Shown: in pieces, positions 47,306 to 56,969 of the stretch | Layout of the letters: each line of letters opens with the position of its first letter | Numbering within the stretch: position 1 is the first letter of the stretch | Assembly (NCBI RefSeq): GCF_963422355.1 | Contig: NC_085092.1 | Span: forward strand, 5,350,854-5,414,853 | Origin: Corticium candelabrum | Taxonomy: Eukaryota; Porifera; Homoscleromorpha; Homosclerophorida; Plakinidae | Reading direction: 5' to 3' | Length of the DNA: 64,000 nt | The notes under the pieces: generated by a model | Seen by the model: only the letters and a program-made list of their open reading frames with translations | Databases searched by the model: none | Told to the model about the DNA's origin: nothing | Translations under genes and position numbers: made by a program

Positions 47306-47638
47306 CTATAACCTTCGGACATTATGCGCAAATACCGCCGCCGGTTCATCCAATTGACGCCACTTCCTGCCTCGTAGCTCTTCTACTGCGCGTCGTCTGT
47401 CACTAGCTCCTTGAAGAAATTCTTGTTTTAGTGAAGTCTCAATAGTATCAAAGTTCTTCTTTTCCTCGCTTTCTAAACGTCTGTAGTTTTCGAAGGCAGC
47501 TCCTTCTAAACGAGAGGCTAGGGCGAGTGCTTTCTTCTCGTCTTCAAAACTCTTCAATGCAGTCCAAACTTTCACATGGTCCAGAAACAAAAGTAGGTTA
47601 CCGGACCCATCAAACACGTGTAGAACGTCACGCTGCAT
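47306..47638 (-). pseudogene. Gag N-terminal part of element A
   Basis: ATG 47636-47638 lies close behind the LTR end and a primer-binding-like TTGGTAACAGGAGCC (47648-47662). The peptide (FDGSGNLLLFLDHVKVWTAL..FENYRRLESEE) fits a Ty3-type capsid domain. Confidence 0.7.
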
Positions 47639-47720
47639 CTAACTATAGGCTCCTGTTACCAATATAAGATCGATAATCTTTGCGAGTGACCGCAACTGTG
47701 GCGATATATCGAATGACTGT

Positions 47721-47798
47721 TGTTGTGACACGTAGCCACAGAAGTAATTAGACAGTACGTTGTAATTGTGTCTATAAATAGTTGCCAGTGGACCCTCC
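47721..47798 (+). repeat. 5' LTR fragment of element B
   Basis: TGTTGTGACACGTAGCCACA onward matches 52201-52278 with about seven differences, then stops abruptly at gag sequence. Confidence 0.85.
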
Positions 47799-48660
47799 CC
47801 TTCTTCTTTCGACATGCAGCCTCAAGATGCTCTCTATTCTTGCAGTAATTGCAGGTAGAATGTTTGTAACGGCAATCTTTCTGATCATGACCAGTCTTGT
47901 CGCATCGATAATTGCTGAGCTGCACTTTGTTCACGAGCTCTGGTTGCTGACCATAGACAGTTTCTTCGGCCATCTTCGCTGCCTCTTCCGTCTCTATAGC
48001 CAAATGAATTGCGCGAGCAAAAGTCAGTTCGTCGTCCTTAACCTTAAACATAGCTTTAAGTACAGCTTCATTATTCAATGAACAAATAAAACTTGTTCTC
48101 ATAGCCTCGTCTAGCGGATCCTTAGTCGAAGAAATTTCACAAGTGACAGCGTTCTGGCGTCTACTAGCGGCAAGTTCGTGCACTGTCTCACTTGCTTTTC
48201 TATCCATCCCTGTCCAGAACTTGAAGCGCTCTCGTACGACGAAACGTTTAGGATGGAATTGATCTATCATATGATCATGGATTTCCATAACCGATAACGT
48301 GTTGATGTCGGTAGGCGGAGATCGTTGACTTGCTAGATTGGCTCTCGCCTTGTAAACTACTGGAGATTGGTTAGTCAGGAATACGTGTGCTGCTCGTTCA
48401 CCTGGGACAGCGTTTGCTTACGTACGTGCTAAACCGTGACCAATAGTCCGTCCACAGTTCTGCAGAAGGATCGAATGACGTGAACGCAGGCAGTGCTGTC
48501 GAAGGTGGACTAATTGTTTTGTATCCCTTCTCCTGCCGTTCAAACAATGCTAGGAATGCTTGCATCTGTTCCTCATGACGCCGTTGAATGTCCTCCTGTA
48601 GCCGTCGCTGCGCCACTAGTTGTTCCCGTGACGCTTCTACCAGTGGCTCCGTTGCCTTGC
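47799..48660 (-). pseudogene. Gag of element B, in inverted orientation
   Basis: Minus-strand reading: ARRRLQ-type N-terminus (RRLQEDIQRRHEEQMQAFLA) and TALPAFTSFDPSAELWTDYW (48398-48616). Then, in another frame, HDHMIDQFHPKRFVVRERFK and RCDKTGHDQKDC.. CNYCKNREHLEAAC zinc knuckles (47800-48288). This is the Mag-type Gag that should precede the plus-strand protease. The leader-like sequence (AATTGGCGTAGTCGGCAGGA, minus) lies at 48720-48745. Confidence 0.75.
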
Positions 48661-48749
48661 TTCGACACGGTGATAACTATACTTTACCTTCTCGGTGCTA
48701 AACTGTCACTGATTTCTGGCGGATCCTGCCGACTACGCCAATTCTCTGC

Positions 48750-48823
48750 CTCCCAGACGGAGAATCGAACCCCGGACGTGGCGGTGAGAGCGCCAAATCG
48801 AAAGCTATCAGACCCGAAAGAAA
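48750..48823 (-). tRNA. Degenerate tRNA-Glu(CTC)-like sequence
   Basis: In reverse complement: anticodon stem TGGCG/CGCCA with a 7-nt loop CTCTCAC (anticodon CTC), T arm CGGGG-TTCGATT-CTCCG with a perfect B box (GGTTCGATTC), and 3' acceptor strand TCTGGGA. The 5' half (GGTCTGATAGC..) is only loosely tRNA-like and the 5' acceptor strand does not pair. So it is probably a tRNA pseudogene or tRNA-derived fragment at the gag-inversion junction. Confidence 0.45.
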
Positions 48824-48906
48824 AATGCCAGAAGTCAAACCAACCGAGCAATATTCAAAAGAGAACGGAACAGAGTACCTGAATTGCAGCTACTGTACCT
48901 GCTAAG

Positions 48907-51900
48907 TTGAATGGAACTCGTACCTTCGATTTTGAAGTGGATACAGGTGCAGGTGACAATTTTTTGGGTAGCAATACATGGAGGGATCTCGGTCAGTCAC
49001 ATTTGACAGAATCGCATCGACAATTTGAATCAGCGAGACAGCACAAATTGCCAGTAAAAGGATGTGTTAAGCTAAACTCTCAGGTGACACAACACAATTT
49101 TCCTTCTTCTCAAACGAAAGAACTGGATTTTCAGATGACTGAACTGACAAATCTTAACTTACTAGGTAGAAATGGGATTCAAGAACTTGGAATTTCGGTG
49201 GATGCTCTTCTCACCAGAAGTAATTCATCAGCTACCATAAGTGTCAATACAGTGTTTGATGACCTCAAAGCTGACAGAGAACTGCAGAAAGAGTGCAGAC
49301 AACTTTGTGAAGAATTTCCATACTTATTCAAGCCGGAGTTAGGCACACTAAAAAGCATAGAGCTGGAAATCAAGTTCAAGCCTGAGGCAGAACCTGTTTA
49401 TCGAAAGCCTAGATCAGTACCTTTGGCATTACAAGAAGACCTTGTTAAAGCTTATGAAGCCGGAATCAGGAAAGGGGTCTGGAGGAAAGCTCAATTCAAT
49501 GGTTATGAAACTCCGGTGGTACCTATCAGGAAGAACACATCACCAAGTCAAGGAAAGGCACAGTGACGCGTCTGCAGAGATTATGCCATTACGGTCAACC
49601 CACAACTGGAGACGCACAGACACCCACTGCCATCTCCAGAGCAACTTATGCAACGCCTATCCGGTGGATGGTATTTTACTAAAATCGACCTTGCGGACGC
49701 ATACAATCAGATTCGTCTAGGACCTGAATCTCAAATAAGGTTAGCGCTTAGTACTCACCGAGATGTACTACTCCAACTACGGCTGCCATTCGGCATTAGT
49801 CCCGCGCCCGCTTACTTCCAAGAAATAATGGATCAGTTAACACGTGATCTGACAGGTGTGTCAGTATACTTGGATGACATTTTAGTAAGTGGCTATTCAC
49901 TTCAGGATCATATCAGAAATATGCAAAGTCTGCTAAAACGTGTCAATGATAATGGACTTAAATGCCGTCTGAAAAAGTGCTCATTCTCCCAGTCATATGT
50001 TGAGTACTCGGGACACTTATTATCACACAGAGGAGTTGCAAAGGGACACAAAGCGGATGGTGTAAAGGCCATGCCTGCACCTACTAATGTGCAGAAGTTA
50101 CGGTCTTTCTTAGGTTCAGTGCAGTTTTACAACATATTCCGGCCGAATTTGTCTACGACTCTGGAACAATTACACCAGCTAATCAAGAAAGGAACTACAT
50201 GGAGATGGGGCACTAAAGAGCAAGCTGCTTCCGACCGAACTAAGAACACGCTTACCGCGGATACGGTACTGGTAGACGTTAATCTAGATTTACCATTGGG
50301 AATATCGTGTGATGATCAGAAGTCGAAATTGGAGCCGTTCTGTTTCACCGATACACTGACAATAATGAGCGTCCAATAGCAAATGTATGAAAAACTCTGA
50401 CTGCTACTCAGCGTAGCTACGGCCAGATACAGAGAGAGGCACTTTCATTAGTGTTTGCCCTCAAACGGTTTCATCATTTCCTCTACGGACAAAGATTCAT
50501 ACTTGTGACAGATCATAGACCGCTGCTGGCACTATTCGGTCCCTCCAAGAAAATACCGACATTAGCCGCAAATCGTTTAGTAAGATGGGTACTAATGCTA
50601 AACCAGTATGATTACAATGTGGAGTATCGAAAGTCTTCACAACACAGGAACGCTGACACTCTCAGCAGAAACCCAGTCGGGGAGGATTCCAATTTTAACA
50701 GGGAGGATAGTGGTGCGAACATTGACACAGTGTGCACAGTTAGGATGATCAACAGACAAATAAATTCAGTAGATCCCAGAGTAATTACTAAAGAATCGGC
50801 TAGAGACCCTGTTCTGTCAACGGTAATACGTTACACCAGGGACGGCTGGCCATAGATCGTGAAAATGGAAAGACTGACAAAACGAGAAATTTGTGTATGA
50901 TGCCAACTTTTTCAGAAAGTTACAGGAATCATTGTCAACCACCAAGGGATGTCTTTTCCACGGTTCGAGATTAGTAATACTGGAGAGGTTACAATCGCAA
51001 GTTTTTGATATTCTACACCAAGGTCATATTGGGATACAACGGATGAAGCAACTAGCACGCACCGCAGTGTACTTGCCTGGAATTGATGCGGCAATTTAAA
51101 GGATGACTAGATGCTGCACGGCTTGCGCAGAACGTCAAAACGTTCCAAGTAAAGCACCAGTCCATCCGTGGATGGTACCCGAAAAACCTTGGAGCAGAGT
51201 GCACGTAGATCACGCAATCAACTTCATGGGTTCTAATTGGCTAGTACTCGTTGATGCTTACTCTAAGTATCCGTGCATCCATGCGACAACTTCAACATCT
51301 TCAAAGTCCATACAGACTTACTGGAACAAGATTTGCACATTTTGAATAACCGCACTCAATTGTGACTGACAATGCTACTACTTTCACTTCTGGAGAATTT
51401 AGAGAATGGTGCAAAGCAAGAGGAATCATCCATCTCTCAGGCGCACAGTATCACTCAGAGACAAATGGAGCGGCAGAGCGACTCGTACAGTCCTTCAAAA
51501 ACTCCTTGAAGAAGTCTAGTTTGCAAGCAAAAGCTGCTCTACAACAATTTATTATGCAGTACAGGAGGACGCCATTGGCGGATACAGACCGAGTGAGTTG
51601 TTGAATGGAAGAAAGATCAGAGCTTTGATTGATGTTTTAGTCCCTTCGAAAGCCCATGACTTACAAGCACGGCAAAACAGGCAAGTCAATAAAGCAAAAC
51701 GAGTGGCAAGCGAGAGACCAAAGTATTCAGTTGGAACGCCTCGTTACACGCTTTATTGTGGCCCAAGACGACAGAAAGATCCTCGTTGGGTGCCTGCTGT
51801 GATCGTTAAAAGACTGGGAGCCAGAACGGTCAACGTGCGAGTTTTTTCCAAAGTCCAACTTGGAAACGATATATTGAGCAACTACGGCCCAGATTTACCT

Positions 51901-51954
51901 CAGTCGAAGATGAGGAGATATCCGAGCCACCACTCGAGTGTTCTGAGAAAATAG
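48907..51954 (+). pseudogene. Pol of element B: protease, RT, RNase H, integrase
   Basis: Protease FEVDTGAGDNFLG (near 48935). RT KIDLADAYNQIRLGP (motif A, near 49685), LPFGISPAPAYFQ and VYLDDILVSG (near 49870). RNase H LVTDHRPLLALFGP and ADTLSRN (50500-50670). Integrase: zinc part HIGIQRMKQLAR..CCTACAERQ, VDHAINFMG (first Asp), MTDNATTFTSGEF (second Asp) and HSETNGAAERLVQS (Glu). Stops at 49564 (TGA) and 50377 (TAG) and several frame changes disable it. Confidence 0.85.
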
Positions 51955-52200
51955 AAGATGTTCTTCAAGCGGAGTCACACTGAGGTAGTGAAAGTTCTGT
52001 CGAAACCGATGTGAGCACACGCCATACGACGAGGAACGAAGTTTCTGCGCCAACGAAACGGAAAAATCCTCGACTACAGACCAGAGATGAGTATGGAGCT
52101 CATAACCCACGGAGATCAGCGCGCACGCGGAAGCCTCCGCAGCGGTTGGATCTGTAATTGATTGTTGTTTGATAAAGGACCTTCAATCCTGGCAAGGAGG

Positions 52201-52517
52201 TGTTGTGGCACGTAGCCACAGAAGTAATTAGACAGTACGTTATAGTTGTGTCTATAAATTTTTGCCAGTAGACCCTCCTCTTTTCTAGAACTTTCACGTT
52301 TGTCGCATTTATGTAAATAGTTTACAGTCATCTCTGTAAAGTCATTCAATCAGTGCGATTAGCCGGCACCAGTTGGGTATAGCTACCAGTTGTGTATAGC
52401 TGCCATTGTGTGTGTGTGTGTGTGTTTTCGTATCATCCGTGTGAATCGTGTCTCGCCCGTGCATCTACGGCTGTACCCGCGCGCTTCTGACGGATCTTCT
52501 TAATAACGAACACAACA
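52201..52517 (+). repeat. 3' LTR of element B, 317 bp
   Basis: Ends TGTTGTG..CACAACA are perfect inverted 7-mers. A purine tract precedes it. A short GT repeat lies inside (near 52410). Confidence 0.85.
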
Positions 52518-52779
52518 GTCGGCCACTTTGTTCCCATTCAAGATGAGGAAAGAGACTACCAGACGTCAGTCAACTCTTGTGAAATAGAAAGTCACTAGGG
52601 ATTAGACAGTGAGAGGTCTCTGTGTGACCTGTTTTACACTGAGCATTTGACAAGCAAACAACGCAATCAACTAGAGCCCCTATTATGCAAATACCGGAAT
52701 ATTATTTTTAACTAACCTGAGCGACATCGGCCGAACTTTACGAGTATATCACGGAATAGAAACAAACGACGCCACTCCC

Positions 52780-54283
52780 GTTTGCCAGCAACCACGGCGC
52801 TTGCCAGTTCATAGACAGCAAGAGGTGAGAAAAAACCTAAAGAGAATGTTAGAACGCGACATAATTCAACCTTCTAACAGCGCGTGGGCTGCACGGGTAG
52901 TTCTCGTAAGCAACCGGAATAGATCTACCCGATTTTGCATCGATTACCGTTGACTGAATGCGGTAACACAGAAGGACGTGTACCCACTCCATCGCATTGA
53001 CGACAGTCTAGATGCACTCGCAGGCCCACGATACCTTTCTACTTGGGATTTAGTTAGTAGGTTCTGGCAGAACGAAGTAGATCTCGCTGACCGACACAAA
53101 ACGGCATTCACCACGACACAAAATTTATTTGAATTTAAAGTCATGCCTTTCGGGCTGTGTAACGGCCTCGCGACCTTTCAGAGATTGATGCAGTTAACGT
53201 TGGCTGGCTTACATTGGTCAGTTTGCCTTATATACCTTGACGATATCGTTGTGTTTAGCCACACTTTTGAAGAACACTTGAAACGACCGAGAGAAGTGTT
53301 CCAATTGTTTTTGGAGGCCGGGCTTAAACTCAAGCTTTCCAAGTACCATATATCACAACCCAGTGTTTCGTATTTACGTCACGTCAGTCAAGATGGAATC
53401 GGACCAGATCCGACAAAAGTAGAATGTCTCAAAACTTGGCCAGTCCCAGTTTGTTTGGAACAGTTGCGTAGATTTATGGGGTTGGCAACCTACTATCGGA
53501 AGTTTATCAAAGGGTTTTCTCAGCTGTGCGCGCCACTACAGCGCTTGACAGAAAAGAATGTCAAATTTTCATGGGACAAGACCTGTGACGATGCCTTTAG
53601 AACGCTCAAGCGAAAGCTCACGTTAAATTTGACCGACCCTTTATTCTGGATACAGACGCCAGTGAATCCACCATTGGCAGCGTCTTGTCGCAAGAGGGCG
53701 CGGATGGCGAACACGTTATTGCGTTCGGAAGTCGCACATTGACTAAAGCCAAGAAACGGTATTCCGTGACGCGTAAAGAGTTGCTTGCTTTAGTTTATTT
53801 CTTGAAGCACATTTGCCACTATCTGTATGGACGCCGGGTGGTAGTGCAAATCACCAGGCTTTCCAATGGCTTCGCTTATTTACAAAGCCCGAAGAACAAG
53901 TTGCGAGATGGCTAGAGCTCCTGGAAGAGTATGATATAGAAGTCCACCACAGACCGGGAAAACAGCACAGCAACGCAGATGCGCTATTTCGCATTCCGTC
54001 AGCGCCAGCCTTTGCCATGGTGACTAGCACCACTGCTGGTGCCGTTGTAGACGAGAGTGCGAACACAACAGATTTTCGGAAAAGTCGGATGGACCGGAAC
54101 TATAGAAGACAACCACAGGAGAGCCAAGAGACAGATGCCAGAACTAAACTGGTAATAGAATGGGTTGCCTTGGGAAAGCGTCCGAAGTTGAAAGACATAG
54201 TTGAGCTAACCCCAAACATTCGCATCATTTGGGAGCAATGGGACCGGATAACTGTGCGAGATGGAATTTTGTATCGACAATGA
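52780..54283 (+). pseudogene. RT and RNase H of element C
   Basis: RT fingers SNSAWAARVVLVSNRN (near 52875), FKVMPFGLCNGLATFQRLM, LIYLDDIVVFSHTF and LRRFMGLATYYRKFIKGFS (52978-53742). RNase H GEHVIAFGSRTLTKAKKRYS, VTRKELLALVYFLKH and HHRPGKQHSNADAL (53685-54000). Stops and frame changes occur near 52950, 53740 and 53915. Confidence 0.8.
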
Positions 54284-55861
54284 GAGCTCCACGATGGTGA
54301 CGTACGTCTACAAGTATAGTGGTGCCGCAAAGCATAAAGAATGAAATCCTTCATTTGTGTCACGACGCTTCTACGGCGGGCCACTTAGGGCAGAGGAAAA
54401 CTTTACAACGAGTGCATCAAGGGTTCTACTGGCCAGGCTTACGTCGTGACGTTGAAGAATGGTGCCGTTGTTGCATCCAGTGCGTTCAACGAAAATCACC
54501 GGGTACCACACCAAGGGCCCCGCTCTGTACGAGCCATTGCGGATAGCCTAGGGAACGGGTGGCACTCGATATCATAAAACCGCTACAACGACAGCACGAG
54601 AAAACCGAGATATTTCGGTTATTGACGATTACTTTTTCAAGTGGATAGAAGCATTTGCAATCACTAATCAAAAAGCAAGCATCGTGGCCAAAACAGTGTT
54701 TCATAAATTCATATGCAGATTTAGCGCCGACTTATATACTCACTGACCAAGGTAGGAATTTTGAGTCTGCGTTGTTTCAAAGAACTGTGAGATAAAGAAG
54801 ACCCGGACTACCGCATACCACCCGCAGTCGGTCGGGTTTATCGAGCGGTTCAACCGCACCCTACAAGCCACGTTGAGTACCTACGTCAACGACGACCAGG
54901 CGGATTGAGACCTTCACTTACAACATGTAATGCTCGCATACAGATCGAGTGTCCAAGAAACCACAGGATACACACCTCAATTTTTGCTCACCGGCAGGGA
55001 GATTACACTCCCAGTCGACATCACGTTTGGATGTCTTCCTGACAATCCGCGCCCCTGCTCCGAGTATGTCTCACAGCTACGAACGAAACTGCAGGCAGCA
55101 TACGAGACAGTAAGACATACGACGGCATCCCAGCAACGTAGACAGAAGAGTCACTATGACATTCGGGTGCATGGGTCCCGTACAGAGTTGGAGACGAAGT
55201 GTGGTTACACGTGCCACATGTTAAGCGGGGAAAAACGTCCAAGCTACATAAACCGTGGCAAGGACCATACACGGTAGTCAAGGTTTTGTCTGATGTGACA
55301 TATAGCATCCAGTCGGTAAGTGGAAGAAATCGGCAGGTCGTTCATTTTGACCGTTTAACGCAAGCCACGAAAGACACAACACAACCCACCAACAGAGTTG
55401 TCGCCCAGCGAGAAATCGGAGTGTGACACCACGGATGACCGACAGACGGCTATATTGACAAGGAACGTATAGTACCGTTGCAACTGTACGCTGACGACCC
55501 TGGGGATAGGTGGCTGTCTAACGAGAAAAGAAGGAAAAGATCAACATCAACACCACCGACCCAAAACAGACCACCAGAGATGGTCCCTCCTCTGACACAC
55601 TCTTGGGAATCAGCTAAGGAGACTACGGAGACACCGAGTACCAGCAGACCGACGTCGAGTGACACCAACATTCCTGCCGCATCACCTCACGGACCGCCGA
55701 CACCGAACACTGACTGCAGACCTTTAGCGAAGTCAACAACGAAACAGGCAGAGGTTCCTCGAAAACGCCGTCTACCATTCTGGGCAAAAGACTATGACCT
55801 AAATTGTATAAGTAAACTCGAGACGAGTTACTACTTAGAGGGAGGCAGTGTAGCGAAATGA
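54284..55861 (+). pseudogene. Integrase and C-terminal tail of element C
   Basis: H2C2 motif HDASTAGHLGQRKT..CIQCVQRKS (54319-54546). Core region is broken (54550-54910), with PQSVGFIERFN-type remnant near 54825. C-terminal MLAYRSSVQETTGYTPQFL and a GPYTVVKVLSDVTYSIQ module (55250-55300), then a Pro/Thr-rich tail. Confidence 0.75.
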
Positions 55862-55990
55862 CAATGTACTAATTAGTTAGTAATGTAGAGATACGCGTGC
55901 GTAGCGAGTAGAGTTGTTAGAGTGTTCAGACAACCTCGTAGTTGTACCATACATACTGTATTATACCGTTACATTTGTGTAGATATTTTT

Positions 55991-56297
55991 TGTGTGCTTG
56001 TCTGTTTGTTTGTCTATCAGTCTGTCAGGCAGTCTGCCTGCATGTTCATGTGTCAGTTTCAAATTTTTGTAAAACATTTTCACAACTTTTGAGTTCATAA
56101 TTGATGCCCATTAATCAGAGACTTTAATTTGTGAACGTTGCACAAGATCCCAAAGATCACTCGGGTAATCTGCACATTGTACGTAACTTCATACTTTCAA
56201 TTCGACTGCGTATGTCCAACAGTCCGGCATATGCCACTCCCAAGCTGCTCGACAAGAAAACGCTAACGCTGAACGACATCGACGTGTTCGAATATCA
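55991..56297. other. Short intergenic stretch with degenerate GTCT repeat
   Basis: CTTGTCTGTTTGTTTGTCTATCAG-type repeat at 55995-56045, then no recognisable feature up to the hAT target duplication. Confidence 0.4.
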
Positions 56298-56501
56298 TGA
56301 AGCAGTGGCGGATCCAGGGATAGGCGCGAGAGGCGCGCGCCTGTACCTCACACGTCGTCGACTACTGGTAGTCCGCGTTTCATCGACTCCCACGTATCGT
56401 TTGGGCTAACGTGCACGTGTGTTTCATGCATGAACTCGAGCTCTGGAACTTTAGCGCGCCAGTTTGGCACAAAGCACACGAGCTTGTCTTGGACTACTAG
56501 T

Positions 56502-56594
56502 GTTCTTCGGTAGCCTCGCGTAGCCAGACCCTACAGTACTCGCTTCGCTTTGCTTTAGCGGGTAAGGTCTGGCTACGCGAGACTAGTTCTACGG
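56502..56594. mobile_element. 75-bp foldback MITE with 9-bp flanking repeats, inside the hAT leader
   Basis: Arms TAGCCTCGCGTAGCCAGACC (56511-56530) and GGTCTGGCTACGCGAGACTA (56566-56585) pair over 20 bp with one mismatch. GTTCTTCGG before and GTTCTACGG after are direct repeats (8 of 9). The duplication length fits Mutator-like elements. Confidence 0.65.
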
Positions 56595-56666
56595 AAGTTG
56601 CGAGAACTTTCCACAGGAGGGTCGACTATCTAGTTTTCGTTGTTGGCGGAGAGAAGTCATTGAAAG

Positions 56667-56969
56667 ATGTACGGTCATACGCGTCCTCCTAAGCAGAGGG
56701 CTGCTGATCAGAGGAGCTTGGCAGAAATGTTTCAGCCAGCGAAGAGAGTATCCCAGGAGTGTAGAGATGCGGCCACTAGTACAAGTGTTAACTGTATCTC
56801 GGACGACAGTCAAAGTGGGGTTGCTGCTGGTGAGGACGATGACAGTGTGCAGACAGTAAGTGACGGAGTTGGTAATATGAAGTCTGGAGGTGGTATAGTC
56901 AGGACGTGGTTGCGACAACTGCAGAGGTTGTTAGTGATAGTGACCATGGATCATTCTTGGAGGCTGTAG
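56667..56969 (+). CDS. N-terminal frame of the hAT transposase
   Basis: ATG 56667, 100 codons (MYGHTRPPKQRAADQRSLAE..), Ser/Asp-rich. It overlaps the main frame by about 60 bp in a different frame. The main frame lacks its own ATG until 56978, so this is probably the true N-terminus, separated by a small indel near 56890-56905 or by unusual splicing. QRSLAEMF is PIP-box-like. Confidence 0.45.
   Translation: MYGHTRPPKQRAADQRSLAEMFQPAKRVSQECRDAATSTSVNCISDDSQSGVAAGEDDDSVQTVSDGVGNMKSGGGIVRTWLRQLQRLLVIVTMDHSWRL

Larger units (their letters stand above)
42753..47720 (-). mobile_element. Ty3-type LTR retrotransposon A (minus strand), decayed
   Basis: 3' LTR 42753-42885 and a 58-bp remnant of the 5' LTR (47663-47720) enclose gag and pol in the Ty3 order (PR, RT, RNase H, INT). 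The 5' LTR is cut where the LTR of element B begins. Many frameshifts are present. A purine-rich tract (GGGGAGGGTAGCGA in minus orientation) precedes the 3' LTR. Confidence 0.85.
47721..52517 (+). mobile_element. Ty3-type (Mag-like) LTR retrotransposon B with inverted gag
   Basis: A 78-bp piece of 5' LTR (47721-47798) matches the start of the full 3' LTR (52201-52517). Between them gag lies on minus (47799-48660) and pol on plus (48907-51954). The order along plus is LTR fragment, inverted gag with leader, tRNA-like piece, protease, RT, RNase H, integrase, purine tract GGCAAGGAGG, LTR. Element B begins exactly at the broken edge of element A's LTR. Confidence 0.8.
52518..55990 (+). mobile_element. 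Ty3-type LTR retrotransposon C, pol only
   Basis: RT to integrase tail are present in order on plus, with no gag or 5' LTR seen before 52780. A possible 3' LTR starts near 55863 (TGACAATGTACT.., after purine-rich GGGAGGCAGTGTAGCGA), but no second copy exists to confirm it. Different family from A and B. Confidence 0.75.

Noticed and set aside
52100-52349. Minus-strand frames across the LTR of element B
   Set aside because: Translations of LTR sequence; the same peptide appears fused to Gag at 47.7 kb only because of the inversion junction.
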